From Amylostereum areolatum (taxonomy: Eukaryota > Basidiomycota > Agaricomycetes > Russulales > Stereaceae), in assembly GCA_012932865.1 (NCBI GenBank), contig SAXG01000033.1:1-64000 (forward strand): 64,000 bases of DNA, given 5' to 3'. Positions 1 through 11,203 of the stretch are shown here, piece by piece; position 1 is the stretch's first letter; each line of letters opens with the position of its first letter. The notes under the pieces are model-generated. The model was not told the origin of the DNA, did not search any database, and saw only the letters and a program-made list of their open reading frames with translations. The position numbers were made by a program, and so were the translations under genes.

Positions 1-1013
1 GTAAGACGCCACCTCGTCCCTTCGGCTTCTTCACAGGCGCTGACTACTCTTTCCCCCCTTTAACCTCTTTGTCCACGCGCGCGCGCTGCAGCCACAATCC
101 CCTCGTGTATTGAAGCTGTATCAAATCGTGTGCTTATATCTTCGCGATCCTCCACGCTCCTTCCACATTCCTTCGACGTCCGCTCCCTCGTATCCATCAG
201 AATGTACCGCCGCCCTATTTATCCTCGTCGTCGCTCTCTAATTTATCCTCACATCCATCGCACCCCTGCACCTCTATATTATGCTCTGTACTTCAAGCCT
301 GCGGTATCTCTACAGATCTATAATACCCTAATGCAATTGCTGTAATTTATGGACTGACATGACACGAACGCAGATGTTGCCGCCGGCTCTCAGGATAGAC
401 ATTGCCTTTCTGATGTACGTACGCGTATTCGGAGTGGATGGTAGAAGGCTTCGGCGGAGGTGCGGTTTAGTATCGCACTGGGGAAGCGTGCAGGGTTTGC
501 AACTGCATGAGAGTGGAGGCTAGGCTGGTCTATCATCGCCACATGAGCCCGCCACAGACGCGGGGGCTCATCAAGCATCCTCAAAGCATCCTCAAACGTG
601 CCGCTGTAGCTCAATCTCCCCAAGCTCACTCAACTGACCCGATAAGTCGCGGAAACGACTACGGTTGGAAAGAACCCGGTTGCATGGCTCCGGACTTCGT
701 TCGAGCGTGGGTGGTTTGTTTGACTGCGGCCCAACTTTGAGGGTATTTGTTGCATGCTAATTCCATCCTGATACGGAAAAAAATGCCAGAATGTTGGTCC
801 ACGTGCTGCAAATGCTGTGCCTTTCCGGTGTTTGGCACCCATTCTGTGAACATTGACCAACTCTTGACGACCTCAATCTCTCAATACAGCGGCCTCCTCC
901 TCCATCCCCTTCCACCCCCGACGCCCCCCCCCCCCAAGCTAAAACGTAAGTGTCACAAGGTTACCCGCTTTCTGTGTCATCTGGACCGGCAGAGATTTTT
1001 TACGAGCCTAAAT
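1..1013. other. No gene recognised; 5' flank of RRP4
   Basis: About 1 kb without a recognisable coding pattern. It may hold the 3' end of a gene outside the window and the RRP4 promoter and leader. A run of ten C lies just upstream of the first coding exon, near 927-936. Small ORFs here show no family motif. Confidence 0.4.
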
Positions 1014-2487
1014 ATGACAAAGCCCGAGTCTGACTGTTCCAGCTCTTCTTTGCTCACCAACACAGCCCTACAGGCCATGATAGCCTTTACGTCGTTCTCG
1101 TCGAACTCTCCTTTTGCACCGGGGAATCACATGGGCGGAGTTGATCCGCCGATTGAAGAGGACGACGAGGACCTGCACATGGATGTCGATCTAACAGAGG
1201 ACTTTGACTCGGGGAATGCAAAAGTGGCTTGTCCTGGTGAACCTATCACCTCTTCGCAGGCATTTATGCGGTAGGTTACAAGATACATACGAAAATTCTT
1301 CGGGACACCGATTTTTCTTCTTCTTATAGCGGCCATGGAACGTACGTGGATAAAGAGGACGTCATCGCGTCAGTCGCCGGGGTTATCGAACGCGTCAATA
1401 AACTAGTGACGGTGCGTGCGTTGCGGACAAGGTATAGCATTTGTCCTTTTGCTTTACATCTCTGTATCTCCCGACGTCGTACAGATATAATCCAGAGATT
1501 GGGGATCTCGTCGTGGGCCGTATTACGGAGGTACGGGTGCTTTTTCTCGCCGCAAAATGCGCGCGTCCACGACCGTCGCGCTGCATATTTCTGACCCTGT
1601 TCGGCGGGGCACTGAATTGCGCGGGTGCACATGCAGGTCCAGCCCAAAACGCTGGAAGGTGGACGCCAACTCGCGCCAGGACGCCATCCCTGATGCTCTC
1701 CTCTGTGAACCTCCCCGGTGGCATCCAGGTACGCCATCCACCCCGCTAAGAGCTTAAGCTCGATCTCTTACATTAAAAAACGCCGACGATCGATCCCCCC
1801 TCTCTGTTTCGTATCGGACGTTGTCCTCTATAGCGACGCAAGTGGAAAGCGACGAGCTTCAGATGCGGACTTTTTCGAGGAGGGGATCTGCTCGTCGCCG
1901 AGGTCCAAGCGTTCTTCTCGGATGGCGCATGTCGCTGCACAACACGCTCCTTGCAGTATGGCAAGGTGCGTTCGCTTCATTTGGCGGCGGAGTTGCGGCG
2001 AAGAGGGGTGCGGTCTGACCCATTTGGTTACAGTTGAGGAACGGACAGCTCGTCGTGGTGCCCCCTCTCCTCGTACGCAGGCTAAATATCCCACTTTTAC
2101 ACGACTCCCAGCGGAGTAGATCTGATCCTCGGGCTCAATGGATATATATGGGTGAGCAAGCACGTCAAGGACAGCGAGCAAGAAGGCGAGGAAGGGTTCG
2201 ACGCGGGCGGCCGTGTACTCCAACAAAAACCGACGTATTGTCCCTCTTTGGTTGACTGCATAGACGCCTGGATCTGACTGGTGATGCAGATTATCGACAA
2301 CGCGACTAGGATCGCGATATCACGAGCGGCGAACATAATCAGGGTGTTGGCCGCGCACTCAGTCCCGCTGACCGACATCGTGTTGTTGGAAGCATACGAA
2401 TGGGCTGTGGACCAGGAGTTGGACGTGAAGGAGCTGTTACTGAAGGATAACAGTGATGCACTTGTCGCTGCGATAGCTGCACGGTAG
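1014..2487 (+). CDS. RRP4: Exosome complex component RRP4 (EXOSC2 family), frame-broken
   Basis: RRP4 is a cap subunit of the RNA exosome, which degrades and processes RNA 3' to 5' in nucleus and cytoplasm. The exons spell the family pattern in order: an acidic N-terminus, then [14 protein letters not shown], then [21 protein letters not shown], then [11 protein letters not shown], then an [12 protein letters not shown] block, SSVNLPGG, an S1-domain stretch ending FFSDGA, a TRSLQYGK block, [24 protein letters not shown], and a C-terminal helix ending at 2487. Introns are visible at about 1270-1329 and 1432-1484. From about 1630 on, the homologous text changes frame at least five times by single bases, for example an extra A near 1633 and an extra C near 1690. 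Either the assembly has indel errors or this copy is decaying. The start at 1014 is the first in-frame ATG before the conserved part; ATG 1078 is also possible. Confidence 0.85.
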
Positions 2488-2621
2488 AGGTACATTCGCA
2501 GTGTACGACACGACCAAATCCCACTCTCCATGTCAGAGATCGCGAAACGGGTTCTCACATTAAGGATTACATTAGGATAAAAATACAATGAACATGGACG
2601 ATCGACGGCACAAAGATACAC

Positions 2622-3299
2622 CTACTCTTCCTCCTCGAAACTCGTCATGTCGTCCTCCATATCGTCGTCGTCGTCGTCGTCGTCATTTTCGTCGTTCTCC
2701 AGGTCATTCTCGTCGTTTTCGTCGTCCGCGTCCTCCTCGTCCATCGCCGTCATCGTGGTCATCGCGGTGACCTGTTGAGGAGGCGGCTGTCCGTGATGAT
2801 TCTGCTGCGCCCCGCTCGCCATCTTCCTAGCCTGGGCGGCGCGCTCTGCCTCTTCCTTTTCGTGATCCACCGGCAACAGTGTGTCTAGAGCAAGGTCTCG
2901 CCAGCGCAGGGACCCGTTGACGCCGCCGCCTGCATAGCCCATATCCTCGAAAAGCGCGCGGGAAGTAGGATCATATGGCACGCGCGGCCTTGATGCTGGA
3001 TGTTTGATGTTGGTGGGGTTTCCGTAAGGGTAAGAGGGGTGGACTTGGGAGGGGAGGACTGCGTAGTAGCGGGTTAGAATGACCGGGCTTTCGGGAACAT
3101 CGGCAGCAAACGCACTTTCCGAGTCGTCCGGATTTGGCGGCACCATATGCGACGGGATGTCCATTTCTGTGGATGAAAGTCCATAAAAGTCCGCGGGCGG
3201 TGGGAGGGACGGCGTACCATCGTCTGAGAGGTCTCCTTTTAGATATTCTGAGGTGCCGATCGTGTCGAGGACCTTGAAGTCGTTCGGAGTCATGTGCAA
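2622..3299 (-). CDS. Unrecognised protein with long acidic C-terminal tail
   Basis: A single open frame of 225 aa. The N-terminal two thirds are proline-rich and look folded only in part. A block around residues 125-160, with the motif RDLALDTLLPVDHEKEEAERAA, looks helical and conserved in style. It is followed by a Q/P-rich linker and a tail almost entirely of D, E and N. I do not recognise the family. Such acidic tails are common in nuclear, chromatin or complex-assembly proteins, but that is only a suggestion. It converges on RRP4 (135 bp between the stops) and is divergent from the TFIIIC gene, sharing a promoter region of about 590 bp. Confidence 0.6.
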   Translation of the reverse strand: MHMTPNDFKVLDTIGTSEYLKGDLSDDGTPSLPPPADFYGLSSTEMDIPSHMVPPNPDDSESAFAADVPESPVILTRYYAVLPSQVHPSYPYGNPTNIKHPASRPRVPYDPTSRALFEDMGYAGGGVNGSLRWRDLALDTLLPVDHEKEEAERAAQARKMASGAQQNHHGQPPPQQVTAMTTMTAMDEEDADDENDENDLENDENDDDDDDDDMEDDMTSFEEEE

Positions 3300-3888
3300 G
3301 TAGCAAAACGTAAGGTCCTGAGAGGGTCAATGGTGAACAAAGCGAGAGACCCAGGCGGCGGAGTGAGGCGAACAGTCATGGTTGTACACGACAAGACGAG
3401 GGGCGAGACTAGGCGAGAGCCTTTCAATAGGGAAAGGTCGGGAGTCAGCGTTGTCGACGAGGCGACGACGATGGCGAAAAGGAAAGGACCGTGGGAACGA
3501 CGCGTGCAGGGACGCGACGCGTTTCAATCTGCCGGCTGCCTTCATACATGATTCACCTGTTTTCTCTCACTGGTACGTTTTTCGGCCACTTAGAACTCCC
3601 CGATGAGTCTAACTTGAATCAAAAAGAGGTATAACTTTTTATCTGACGCAACCTTTCCTGGCTAGAACGAGGACTACTGCCAGTGTGGCGACGTCTGCAA
3701 TTCAAGTACGACTTGATCCGCTCCGTTGCCGGCCTATTCCATTGAGTACCACTATCGGTGATCCAGGGAATCGATTGTGAATAGAAGGTAATTGCAGAAA
3801 CCTAACTACAGCCGCCTTCATACAGACTAATAGCAACCCGTGCAAGTTCGCCCCGTCGTACACGGAACGAGAAAAAAAACCTCGGGAC
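3300..3888. promoter_or_regulatory. Shared intergenic region between two divergent genes
   Basis: This 589-bp stretch lies between the start codons of the acidic-tail gene (-) and the TFIIIC gene (+), so it should hold both promoters. No clear TATA box or repeat stands out. Confidence 0.45.
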
Positions 3889-6800
3889 ATGTCTTCTGTA
3901 GCCATCCACACAGCCTTCAGCGTCCCAGTCTCCGCTTCGCATCCTTCTATCAACTGTCTCCAATGGACCCGCCGACGGACAGCTTCTCTTTCTGACGAAA
4001 ACCGACATATACATCCTCGTGAGACTTGTATTCCGGGCCATCGGACTGCGATGCAGGATCGTGCTGACGGAGGATTGTATCCGCAGACACCCGATCTTGG
4101 TATCAACATAGGACACTTCATCTGCAATCAGCTCTGCTCCCACCAAGGGGAATACCCGTGGCGCGACCGCTGGGCTGGTTGAAGACCATTATTGCGTTCG
4201 ATAAGCGCGTATACTACCACTGGCCCGCCGTTTCGCAAGGTAGCGCGCATATAGTCACGCAGTTTAGGCTGTAGGTGCTGATGCGGCACACAGAGTGGAG
4301 TACCGCGTCTCTGGGCTCGTTGGATCTCTCTTTCCGTGCTGTGACCGCCTCGCCGAGCAACCTCACTGCGGACTTTGGGTAGGACTCATCACCGTCACTT
4401 ACGTCCATATTGCCTCGAAGCTCATATTGTGGTTGCATTAAGCTGCGTTCTCGCTGTGATCACCTCGAACCTGGAGTTGATCTTATGGGAGGCGGTCAAG
4501 AACCATCTGAAGGGTGAATGGACAAAGGTACGCGACGCTTTGTCGTTCCTCTATCAGTTCCGGCGTTCATCTTGTTTCAGGTGCAAGAAGGAACGGCGTT
4601 GCTCAATGATCTGGCCTCCACAAACCTCACCAACTCCCCTGTTCAGCGGGTTTTGCAGGCACAGGTTACATGTAGGTTTGATTGTCGCCGCGCGTACAAT
4701 GAGTATACCAGGGCTGATGGCGAGGCAGGTTGTTCATGGTCAACCCAGGCTGTCTTTGGCATAGCCCCGAGCCCGCTCTGCGAAGGCTCTTTGCTGGCTC
4801 TCGGAACGAGAGCGGGAGCGGTCCACCTTCTCAGGTTCGTTGCGGGCGTCTCAGCGGACCAGGAAGATTCTCACAGCAGCACAGGCTGAAGGAACGAAAA
4901 CATCCGCAGGACCGCCTGGCACACGTCGGGACCGTCCACATGTCAGAAAGTTGGATCACACACCTAGCTTGGACGGCATGGACGCCGTCAGGGTCGCAGC
5001 AATGTGTGTACCCGCGTATTTGGGTAATGATTGCCATCGGGATCGCTAAATGACGTATTCATCCCAGGTAGAGCTACTCTGGCATGCGGCATGGCCGACG
5101 GGTCCATATCCCTGGTCGACGTCACTCAAACTCTTCATATGGATTTTGGGCCCTCCTTCGCATTTGTGTGTCGACTGGAGACCGAGAGCCTCGTGTCGCC
5201 TCTAGTACCGCATTCCGCTGATAAAAAAACGATCACGGGTCTGGCGTGGGTTGTGCCATCGTCCCGAAACGTACGGAATCCAGCTGCCCTTACGACACCC
5301 TCTAATTTATTCCACAGCCCATTCTCGTCCATTGCAAGCCTGGGCTAGTCAATCTGTGGTCTAGCGGCGATGCAGGGAGTTGGCAAGGTTCCCAGACAAT
5401 CCGACTTCAAACACAAAAGTTATCAGCAGGATGTTCGTCCATTCACCCAGTTTCTGGGATACAATACGTCGCGGAGATCGATACCCTCGTTTTGTCTCTG
5501 TATGATGGCTCGTTTCACACAATCTACAGCATTTCTTCGGGGCCATCGCTCGATCCACCTTCCGGCGTGGATACAGTGTCGCCGCCAACATCTTCCAGTC
5601 TCTCGGCCCTCTCTCGCGCAATATTCCATCGTTCCGAAAACAAACCCGTGCGAAGAGTCGACATGAACCGCATCGACGGGATGGTTTCCTACGATGCCGC
5701 ACGGGCATTCCTTTGGGTATACCAGTGCGTCTTTGTTCCGCCCATTGCGGGTTTGAGCTGAGCTGAACATGATTGTGCCGTGCCAGGAATATGTGCCCCT
5801 CGGATTTTAGTTACAAGTCAGACGCCAAGCTTACGAGCATCCTCGTCGTCGCGGACATGTGGGAAGACGCCACCGGCGAGGCTGTCTTACGGACGATGCA
5901 TCGCGTCTTCGGCGAGACGAAAACAAGTATACCAGCGTCCGTCTTCCCTTCTCGTCAAGACCGGCTTACGCATTTGAACAGCATTGGAGAGATCACCTAT
6001 TGATCTCCTGCGCCCTCTTTTTCTCCGTCTGTGCGACGAGACCACGATTGCTGCGCTGTTCCCTCACGTCATGAGCGCGTTGCAAGGACCGTACCCTCAG
6101 ATACCGACACCCTCCTTTCCCGTCGTTGAAGGCGCCGTGAGCCCGGGATTCCGGAGGGACGTTCGCGGGAGCTTGGCGCGGCACCTGCTTGGCTGCGAAA
6201 CTCTATTCTCGTTGAGGCTCAAGCTGGCCATTGCCGACTTTTGCTGGGTAATTTCCCGCACGCCGTCATCCTCGCTTGACGTATTTTACTCAGAAGTGAT
6301 TAGAAGCATGCGCCGAACCCACATGCTCAGAACGAATGTGGAGCCGTCGCTCAAGGCATCCTCACGGCGATCTCCCAATGCATACATCGCGTCCTCGTCG
6401 GCCATCTGTCGTCCGTGTCAGGGAAATTGACTGGTAAGTTTCACGATGCACCCGTCCGGGTTTAGCTCACTGGACGCCTTCTCGGACAGGACGGGACATG
6501 CCCTTTGTCCTTCGAATCGTCTTACAATGCTTGCTTCCTGGAACGCCCGAAGACCTGTCAACGGCTGCTCAGACGCTTTCAAATAACGCCTCGGCAAGTG
6601 CGCGTGCGAACGCAGGAGATGGGCCGACGAACGAGCTGGAGGAAAACTGCCCAGCATGCGGTCTTGCAGTGCCACTGGACAACATCACCGGCGCCGTCTG
6701 TCCCAACGGCCATACCTGGTGTAAGTCCTTTTGCATGACGCTGGCCTGCGTCAAACGCGACTTATCACGTCTTATAGCACGATGCTCGATAACATCATTC

Positions 6801-7043
6801 ATCCTATCAACGCCCAAGGTTCGAACATGTTTGGGATGCTCGCGGAAAGCATTCCTTCCACCGATGTCCGTCCCTCGAGATCAAGAGGACCCGTCGTCAA
6901 TACCGATGGATCTCGACAACGCGGAGGAGAGTCCAGGAAACGAGCATCTTCCTCTCGCGGCCCGGAGCTGGGTCGTCGAGGAGCTCCTTCAAGCTGTGAG
7001 ACGGTGTCTGTATTGTGGGAATGGTTTTGTGATCTTGCTTTGA
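3889..7043 (+). CDS. TFIIIC subunit with zf-TFIIIC zinc finger (TFIIIC90/GTF3C4-like)
   Basis: TFIIIC binds internal promoters of tRNA genes and recruits RNA polymerase III. The N-terminus reads as the TFIIIC_delta beta-propeller: SINCLQW, then a DGQLLFLTKTDIYIL strand, later GSLLALGTRAGAVHLLRF, TLACGMADGSISLVD and TGLAWV blades. A middle part follows with VDMNRIDGMVSYDAARAFLW. The C-terminus holds the zf-TFIIIC module: CPACGLAVPLDNITGAVCPNGHTW, an intron at about 6722-6779, then RCSITSFILSTPKVRTCLGC, and finally a CLYCG motif shortly before the stop at 7043. ATG 3889 opens the first propeller strand. A frame change near 3968 is needed to join CLQW to DGQLLF, and other joins are ambiguous; exon borders are approximate. 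Function by family resemblance only. Confidence 0.78.
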
Positions 7044-8189
7044 AGTATGTCTATTCCTCTCTATCCTTTTATCCGTCGTTGAATATCATGGGGGTATTTC
7101 AGCGCGACCATCTGTTCTTATCGTATCTTTACGCTTTCGCGATGATCCGACCGGAGTCGTCATATATCAAGCGGTGCTGCTAGTGCTACCCTAAGGCGAC
7201 GGAACGCCTTACCTTCATAACCGCCTGGACTGTCCAATGTCCCCATATAGTTGCAAGACATGATCACAGTACGGTCATGTATGCACAAGACTCAACTGAT
7301 GATTTTTCGAGTCCTGTTCGAAGCCTTTCGCCGAAGAACTGAGTTTCTATCTCGCGCAAGAATCTTTGTGGGAAATCTTGAGTTTAGTCGACATCTGGAG
7401 TGTGGCACCGACCGGCTCACTGGTATCAATGTCGAAGTACCGGATCCGGTGCGTTTTGCATTCAGCTCAAATTTATTGTGAAGGGCACTTCCTGACCATG
7501 CACTGTAGGAACTGTAGGCCCACACAGTCTGTACAAAGGTATGGTGGTGGATGTGCGTGGACGCGCCGTTTGGATCACCCAATGGTCGTACTTAAGTTCC
7601 GTTGATTGCCATATTATTGATCGCCTTCGCAATCTAAACTCATCGGTGGTCTGTACAGCGTCCAGAAGAACTAAGTTCGCGCAATCAAGGCGAATCCCTG
7701 CGTGATACAAGGCCCAGGAGAACACTCTCGGATAAACGCGCATGGCTCTCGAGTATACCTCGCGGTTCAAAGGAACTGCTACCGCGCTCAAACCACGCCC
7801 ATCGTTCCAATTCGAAGGACCCGGAGTCACATTTCGTGGCTCCCAGGACCTCGACCCGTTGTTTTTCCCTCAGGTCCTCCGGGAAATAAGGAGCACATCT
7901 ACAGAGTGTGAGCGCACGCGAATTCTGATATATCTGAATTCTGATAGACCTCTTGGCCAAAATCCGTATCAGTGCGTACGTAATGCTCGATTGTTGCGTT
8001 AGCCTCCCAGATAGATTTGACTTTCTCTGACATAGTCGCAACAACACTTATCATAGGAGCGTAAACATGGGTACTCCCGTCGATCTATTTGAGATGGACC
8101 CACCGTTGTGGAAGAGGCCGAGGTGGAGAAGAAGGGTTCTTCAGTTTGTCTTCAACAACCCAGCATACCGGAATATCGTCAACGTGACA
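7044..8189. other. No supported gene
   Basis: Short ORFs occur on both strands, but none carries a motif I recognise and none joins into a consistent exon series. A degraded gene is possible between about 7250 and 7900. Confidence 0.35.
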
Positions 8190-8460
8190 TTTCCCCTTCT
8201 AGTGCTTCCGCGGAAGATTGCGTCACGCCAAGTGCTGGCACCCCCTTGTTCGCATTTCCGCCATCTGCTTTCTCATACAGAATACAGCCTACACGCATGA
8301 CCGACCTGGATGAACGTGGGCAAAACCGCCATCGACGTGTGGGTTATGGTCTTGGACACCCCGTCCTTACCCACGAGAAGCCCCAGCCATGCCTTGCTAC
8401 TCTTTACCCCGAGAAGCGCACGATAATCCGGCTTCCTTGGCCTAAGTACTCCCAGCGGGC

Positions 8461-8467
8461 TATATAA
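8461..8467 (+). promoter_or_regulatory. TATA box of the first S53 peptidase gene
   Basis: TATATAA preceded by GCGGGC, 64 bp before the ATG at 8531. The same element sits at the same place before the second copy. Confidence 0.7.
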
Positions 8468-8530
8468 CGGCCCATCCTGACCCATGTCGCCTCACCAGTC
8501 GAACTCTTTCCACCGTTCGCGTCGTACACC

Positions 8531-10543
8531 ATGTACTGGTTCTCGCTCTCCCTCCTGTCCCTCGTCCCGTTGGGCCTCGCGAAGCCGGTCTCGCCCCGCT
8601 GGAACGACCTCCAGGTCAAGCATGAGTGGTACGACGTCCCGAAGGGCTGGGTGCCCCGTCGGCACCGCGCCCGAGGGAACGACGATCGACCTGCGCATCA
8701 AGCTCAAGTCCCACGACGAGGGCGCCCTCCACAAGGCCCTCTACGAAGTGAGCGATCCTGCCCACGAGCGGTGCGTGTCCTGTTATCTTTGTCTCGGCCC
8801 TGTCGCTGATCGTCGACTGCAGCTACGGCGCCCACCTTTCCAAGGAAGAGGTCGCCGCCCTCGTCGCCCCGCATCAGGACACCCACGATGCCGTGTCGGC
8901 GTGGCTCGCGCACCACGATATCCCCGCGAGCTCCGTTCGCCCATCCCTCTCCGGTGACTGGATCATGATCACCGATGTCCCCGTGGACACCGCCGACGCC
9001 CTGCTCGGTGCTTCTTACCAGCTCTACTCGCACGAGGACACGCAGAACACGGTCCTGCGCACCACCTCCTACTCCCTCCCCGCCGTTCTCCACGAGCACG
9101 TCGCCGTCGTCGCCCCCACCACGTACTTCGGCCGTCCTCGCCCCGCGAAGGCCACCTCTCACATCGAGGCGAACGCGGCCACGATCGAGGAAGACTCGGA
9201 CATCCGCGCTTCGATCGACAGTCATCGCACCCTTGGCTCGCTCGCCGTTCCGTCCAGCTGCGCGAGGACCATCACCCCCGCCTGCCTCCAGGCCTTGTAC
9301 AACACCACCGGCTACACCCCCAAGGCCACCGACAAGAACGTCCTTGGCGTCGCGGGATACCTTGAGGAGTTCGCGAACCACGCCGATCTCACCACGTTTG
9401 CTTCGCGCTTCCTCACTGGCGCGTCGAGCGCCACGTTCTCGGTCGCGCAGATCAACGGTGGCGGCAATGATCAGAGCGATCCTGGTGTTGAGGCCAACCT
9501 CGACATCCAGTACACGACCGGCCTGTCCTTCCCTACCCCCCAGATCTACTACAGCACGGGCGGCTCCCCTCCCTTCAACGCTGACGAGAACACGCCTACG
9601 AACACCAACGAACCTTACCTTGATTTCCTCGATTTCCTCTTGGACCAGAGCACGATCCCGCAGACGCTCACGACGTCTTATGGCGACGACGAGCAGACCG
9701 TCCCCCGCGACTACGCGTTGAGCGTGTGCGACCTCTTCGCGCAGTTGGGCGCCCAGGGGACGACTGTGTTGTTCAGCAGCGGTGATTTCGGTGTCGGCCA
9801 AGACTGCGTGACCAACGACGGCAAGAGCACTCGTCAGTTCCTTCCCGCGTTCCCGGCCAGCTGTGCGTACATGCCCTCCCATTCTTTCGTCGTTCCAATA
9901 TTGACCATATATTGTGTCCAGGCCCCTTCGTGACCGCCGTTGGTGGAACCACCGGCATTAGCCCCGAGCGCGCTGCCAGTCTCTCCGGCGGTGGCTTCTC
10001 AAACTACTTTGCACGCCCCAGCTACCAGGACAAGGTCGTCCCCGCCTTCGTCAGCAGCATTGGTACCCTCTACTCGGGTCTTTACAAGTGCGTTCACTTT
10101 CCTTTACAACCGACGACGATCCTGACGCGCCTTCGTAGCACGTCCGGTCGCGCGTATCCCGACGTCTCCGCTCAGGCGCAGGGATTCCAGGTCGTCATCG
10201 GGGGCAGCGTAAGCTCCGTAGGGGGCACTAGCGCCTCTTCTCCCGTACGCCTCCTCTCCTGCTCTTTATTCCTCTTTCGTCCGTTTGCTTATCGACTATT
10301 ATGCTGTAGACGGTGGCCGGCGTTATCTCCCTCCTGAACGACTTCCGCCTCTCGCAGGGCAAGTCCTCGCTCGGGTTCCTGAACCCTCTCCTCTATTCGT
10401 CCGCCTTCGCGGGCTTCAACGACATCACGTCCGGCACGAACCCTGGCTGCAACACGAACGGGTTCACCGCTGTCGCAGGTTGGGATCCCGTCACGGGCTT
10501 CGGGTCGCCTAACTTCGGCAAGCTGCAGTCGCTCGTCGGGTGA
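8531..10543 (+). CDS. Secreted S53 (sedolisin-type) serine-carboxyl peptidase, copy A
   Basis: Probably an extracellular acid peptidase of the tripeptidyl-peptidase/grifolisin-like S53 group. Exons: 8531-8770, 8823-9862, 9922-10087, 10139-10244, 10310-10543, giving about 594 aa once one extra base is removed. Residues 1-17 form a signal peptide ending in GLA. A long propeptide follows. The mature domain has catalytic Glu303 and Asp307 (EANLDIQY), the oxyanion Asp401 (SSGDFGVG), and nucleophile Ser513 (GGTSASSP). The C-terminal calcium site is visible as NDITSGTNPG and WDPVTGFGSPNFG. Two things are odd. An extra C in the run at 8654-8657 breaks the frame relative to copy B. Position 402, next to the oxyanion Asp, is Phe where copy B and the usual family motif have Ser. 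The TATA box lies 64 bp upstream. Confidence 0.93.
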
Positions 10544-10864
10544 GTGCGTTTAAAGGTGTATTGTGGAAGGAAATGGGTTATCTGGGTTTGGGATGTACAC
10601 TTTGTACCAATGGAACACGTCTCCGCTTGGGACACATATCCACGCCGAGGTCTGAGATCTGAAGGTGGTAGGGAACTTGGAAGCAGTTTGACGTTCAACC
10701 AACGTTCGACGTTCGACGTCCGATGTTACTTACGCTCAACGTCCAATGTCCACGTTCAGTACTTCAGTACGTTCAGTGGGCGGACGCGGTACCGGTGCGT
10801 GCGGCAGCGTGCCTGCTTGATTGCGCTGATCAATGATAAGTTATTGGAATTTGGGATCTCATTA
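10544..10864. other. Spacer between S53 copies with AACGTTCGACGT-like repeats
   Basis: No gene. The first 80 bp match the 3' flank of copy B. At about 10691-10760 there is a cluster of short ACGTTCGACGTTC-like units with variants (CTCAACGTCCAATGTCC, ACGTTCAGTACTTC). Similar units occur in an intron at 59667-59704. Confidence 0.5.
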
Positions 10865-11132
10865 TCGTCGCAAGTGCTTCCGCGCAAAATGGCGTCACGC
10901 CGCCATGTGCTGGCCTCCCCTTCCTCCATCTGCTCCCCACACGATTGTACGGGCAAACGTATGTCCGACCTGGATGAAGGTGGGCAGGAGCCGCCGTCGA
11001 CGTGTGGACCAGAAGCCACCACGGGCATCGGCCATGCCTTGCAGCCCTTGCTCCTCTTTACCCCGAGAAGCGCACGATAATCGCCATTTTAGCCGCATTT
11101 TGGGCCTGCTCCTGGTCCACTCCCCCGCGGGC

Positions 11133-11139
11133 TATATAA
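11133..11139 (+). promoter_or_regulatory. TATA box of the second S53 peptidase gene
   Basis: TATATAA preceded by GCGGGC, 71 bp before the ATG at 11204; equivalent to the element at 8461 in the duplicated promoter. Confidence 0.7.
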
Positions 11140-11203
11140 GTCGCCTTTCTCCAACCATGTCGAGCAACCAGTCGGTTTCCTTCCACTGTTCACGTCGTAC
11201 ACC

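Noticed and set aside
7251..8050. Possible degraded enzyme gene in the short ORFs here
   Set aside because: No motif series could be joined on either strand; the resemblance to a glycoside hydrolase was too weak to report.
8704..9882. 392-aa minus-strand ORF opposite S53 copy A (and 214-aa at 11944-12588)
   Set aside because: GC-rich shadow of exon 2; the sense strand encodes clear catalytic motifs and spliced exons.
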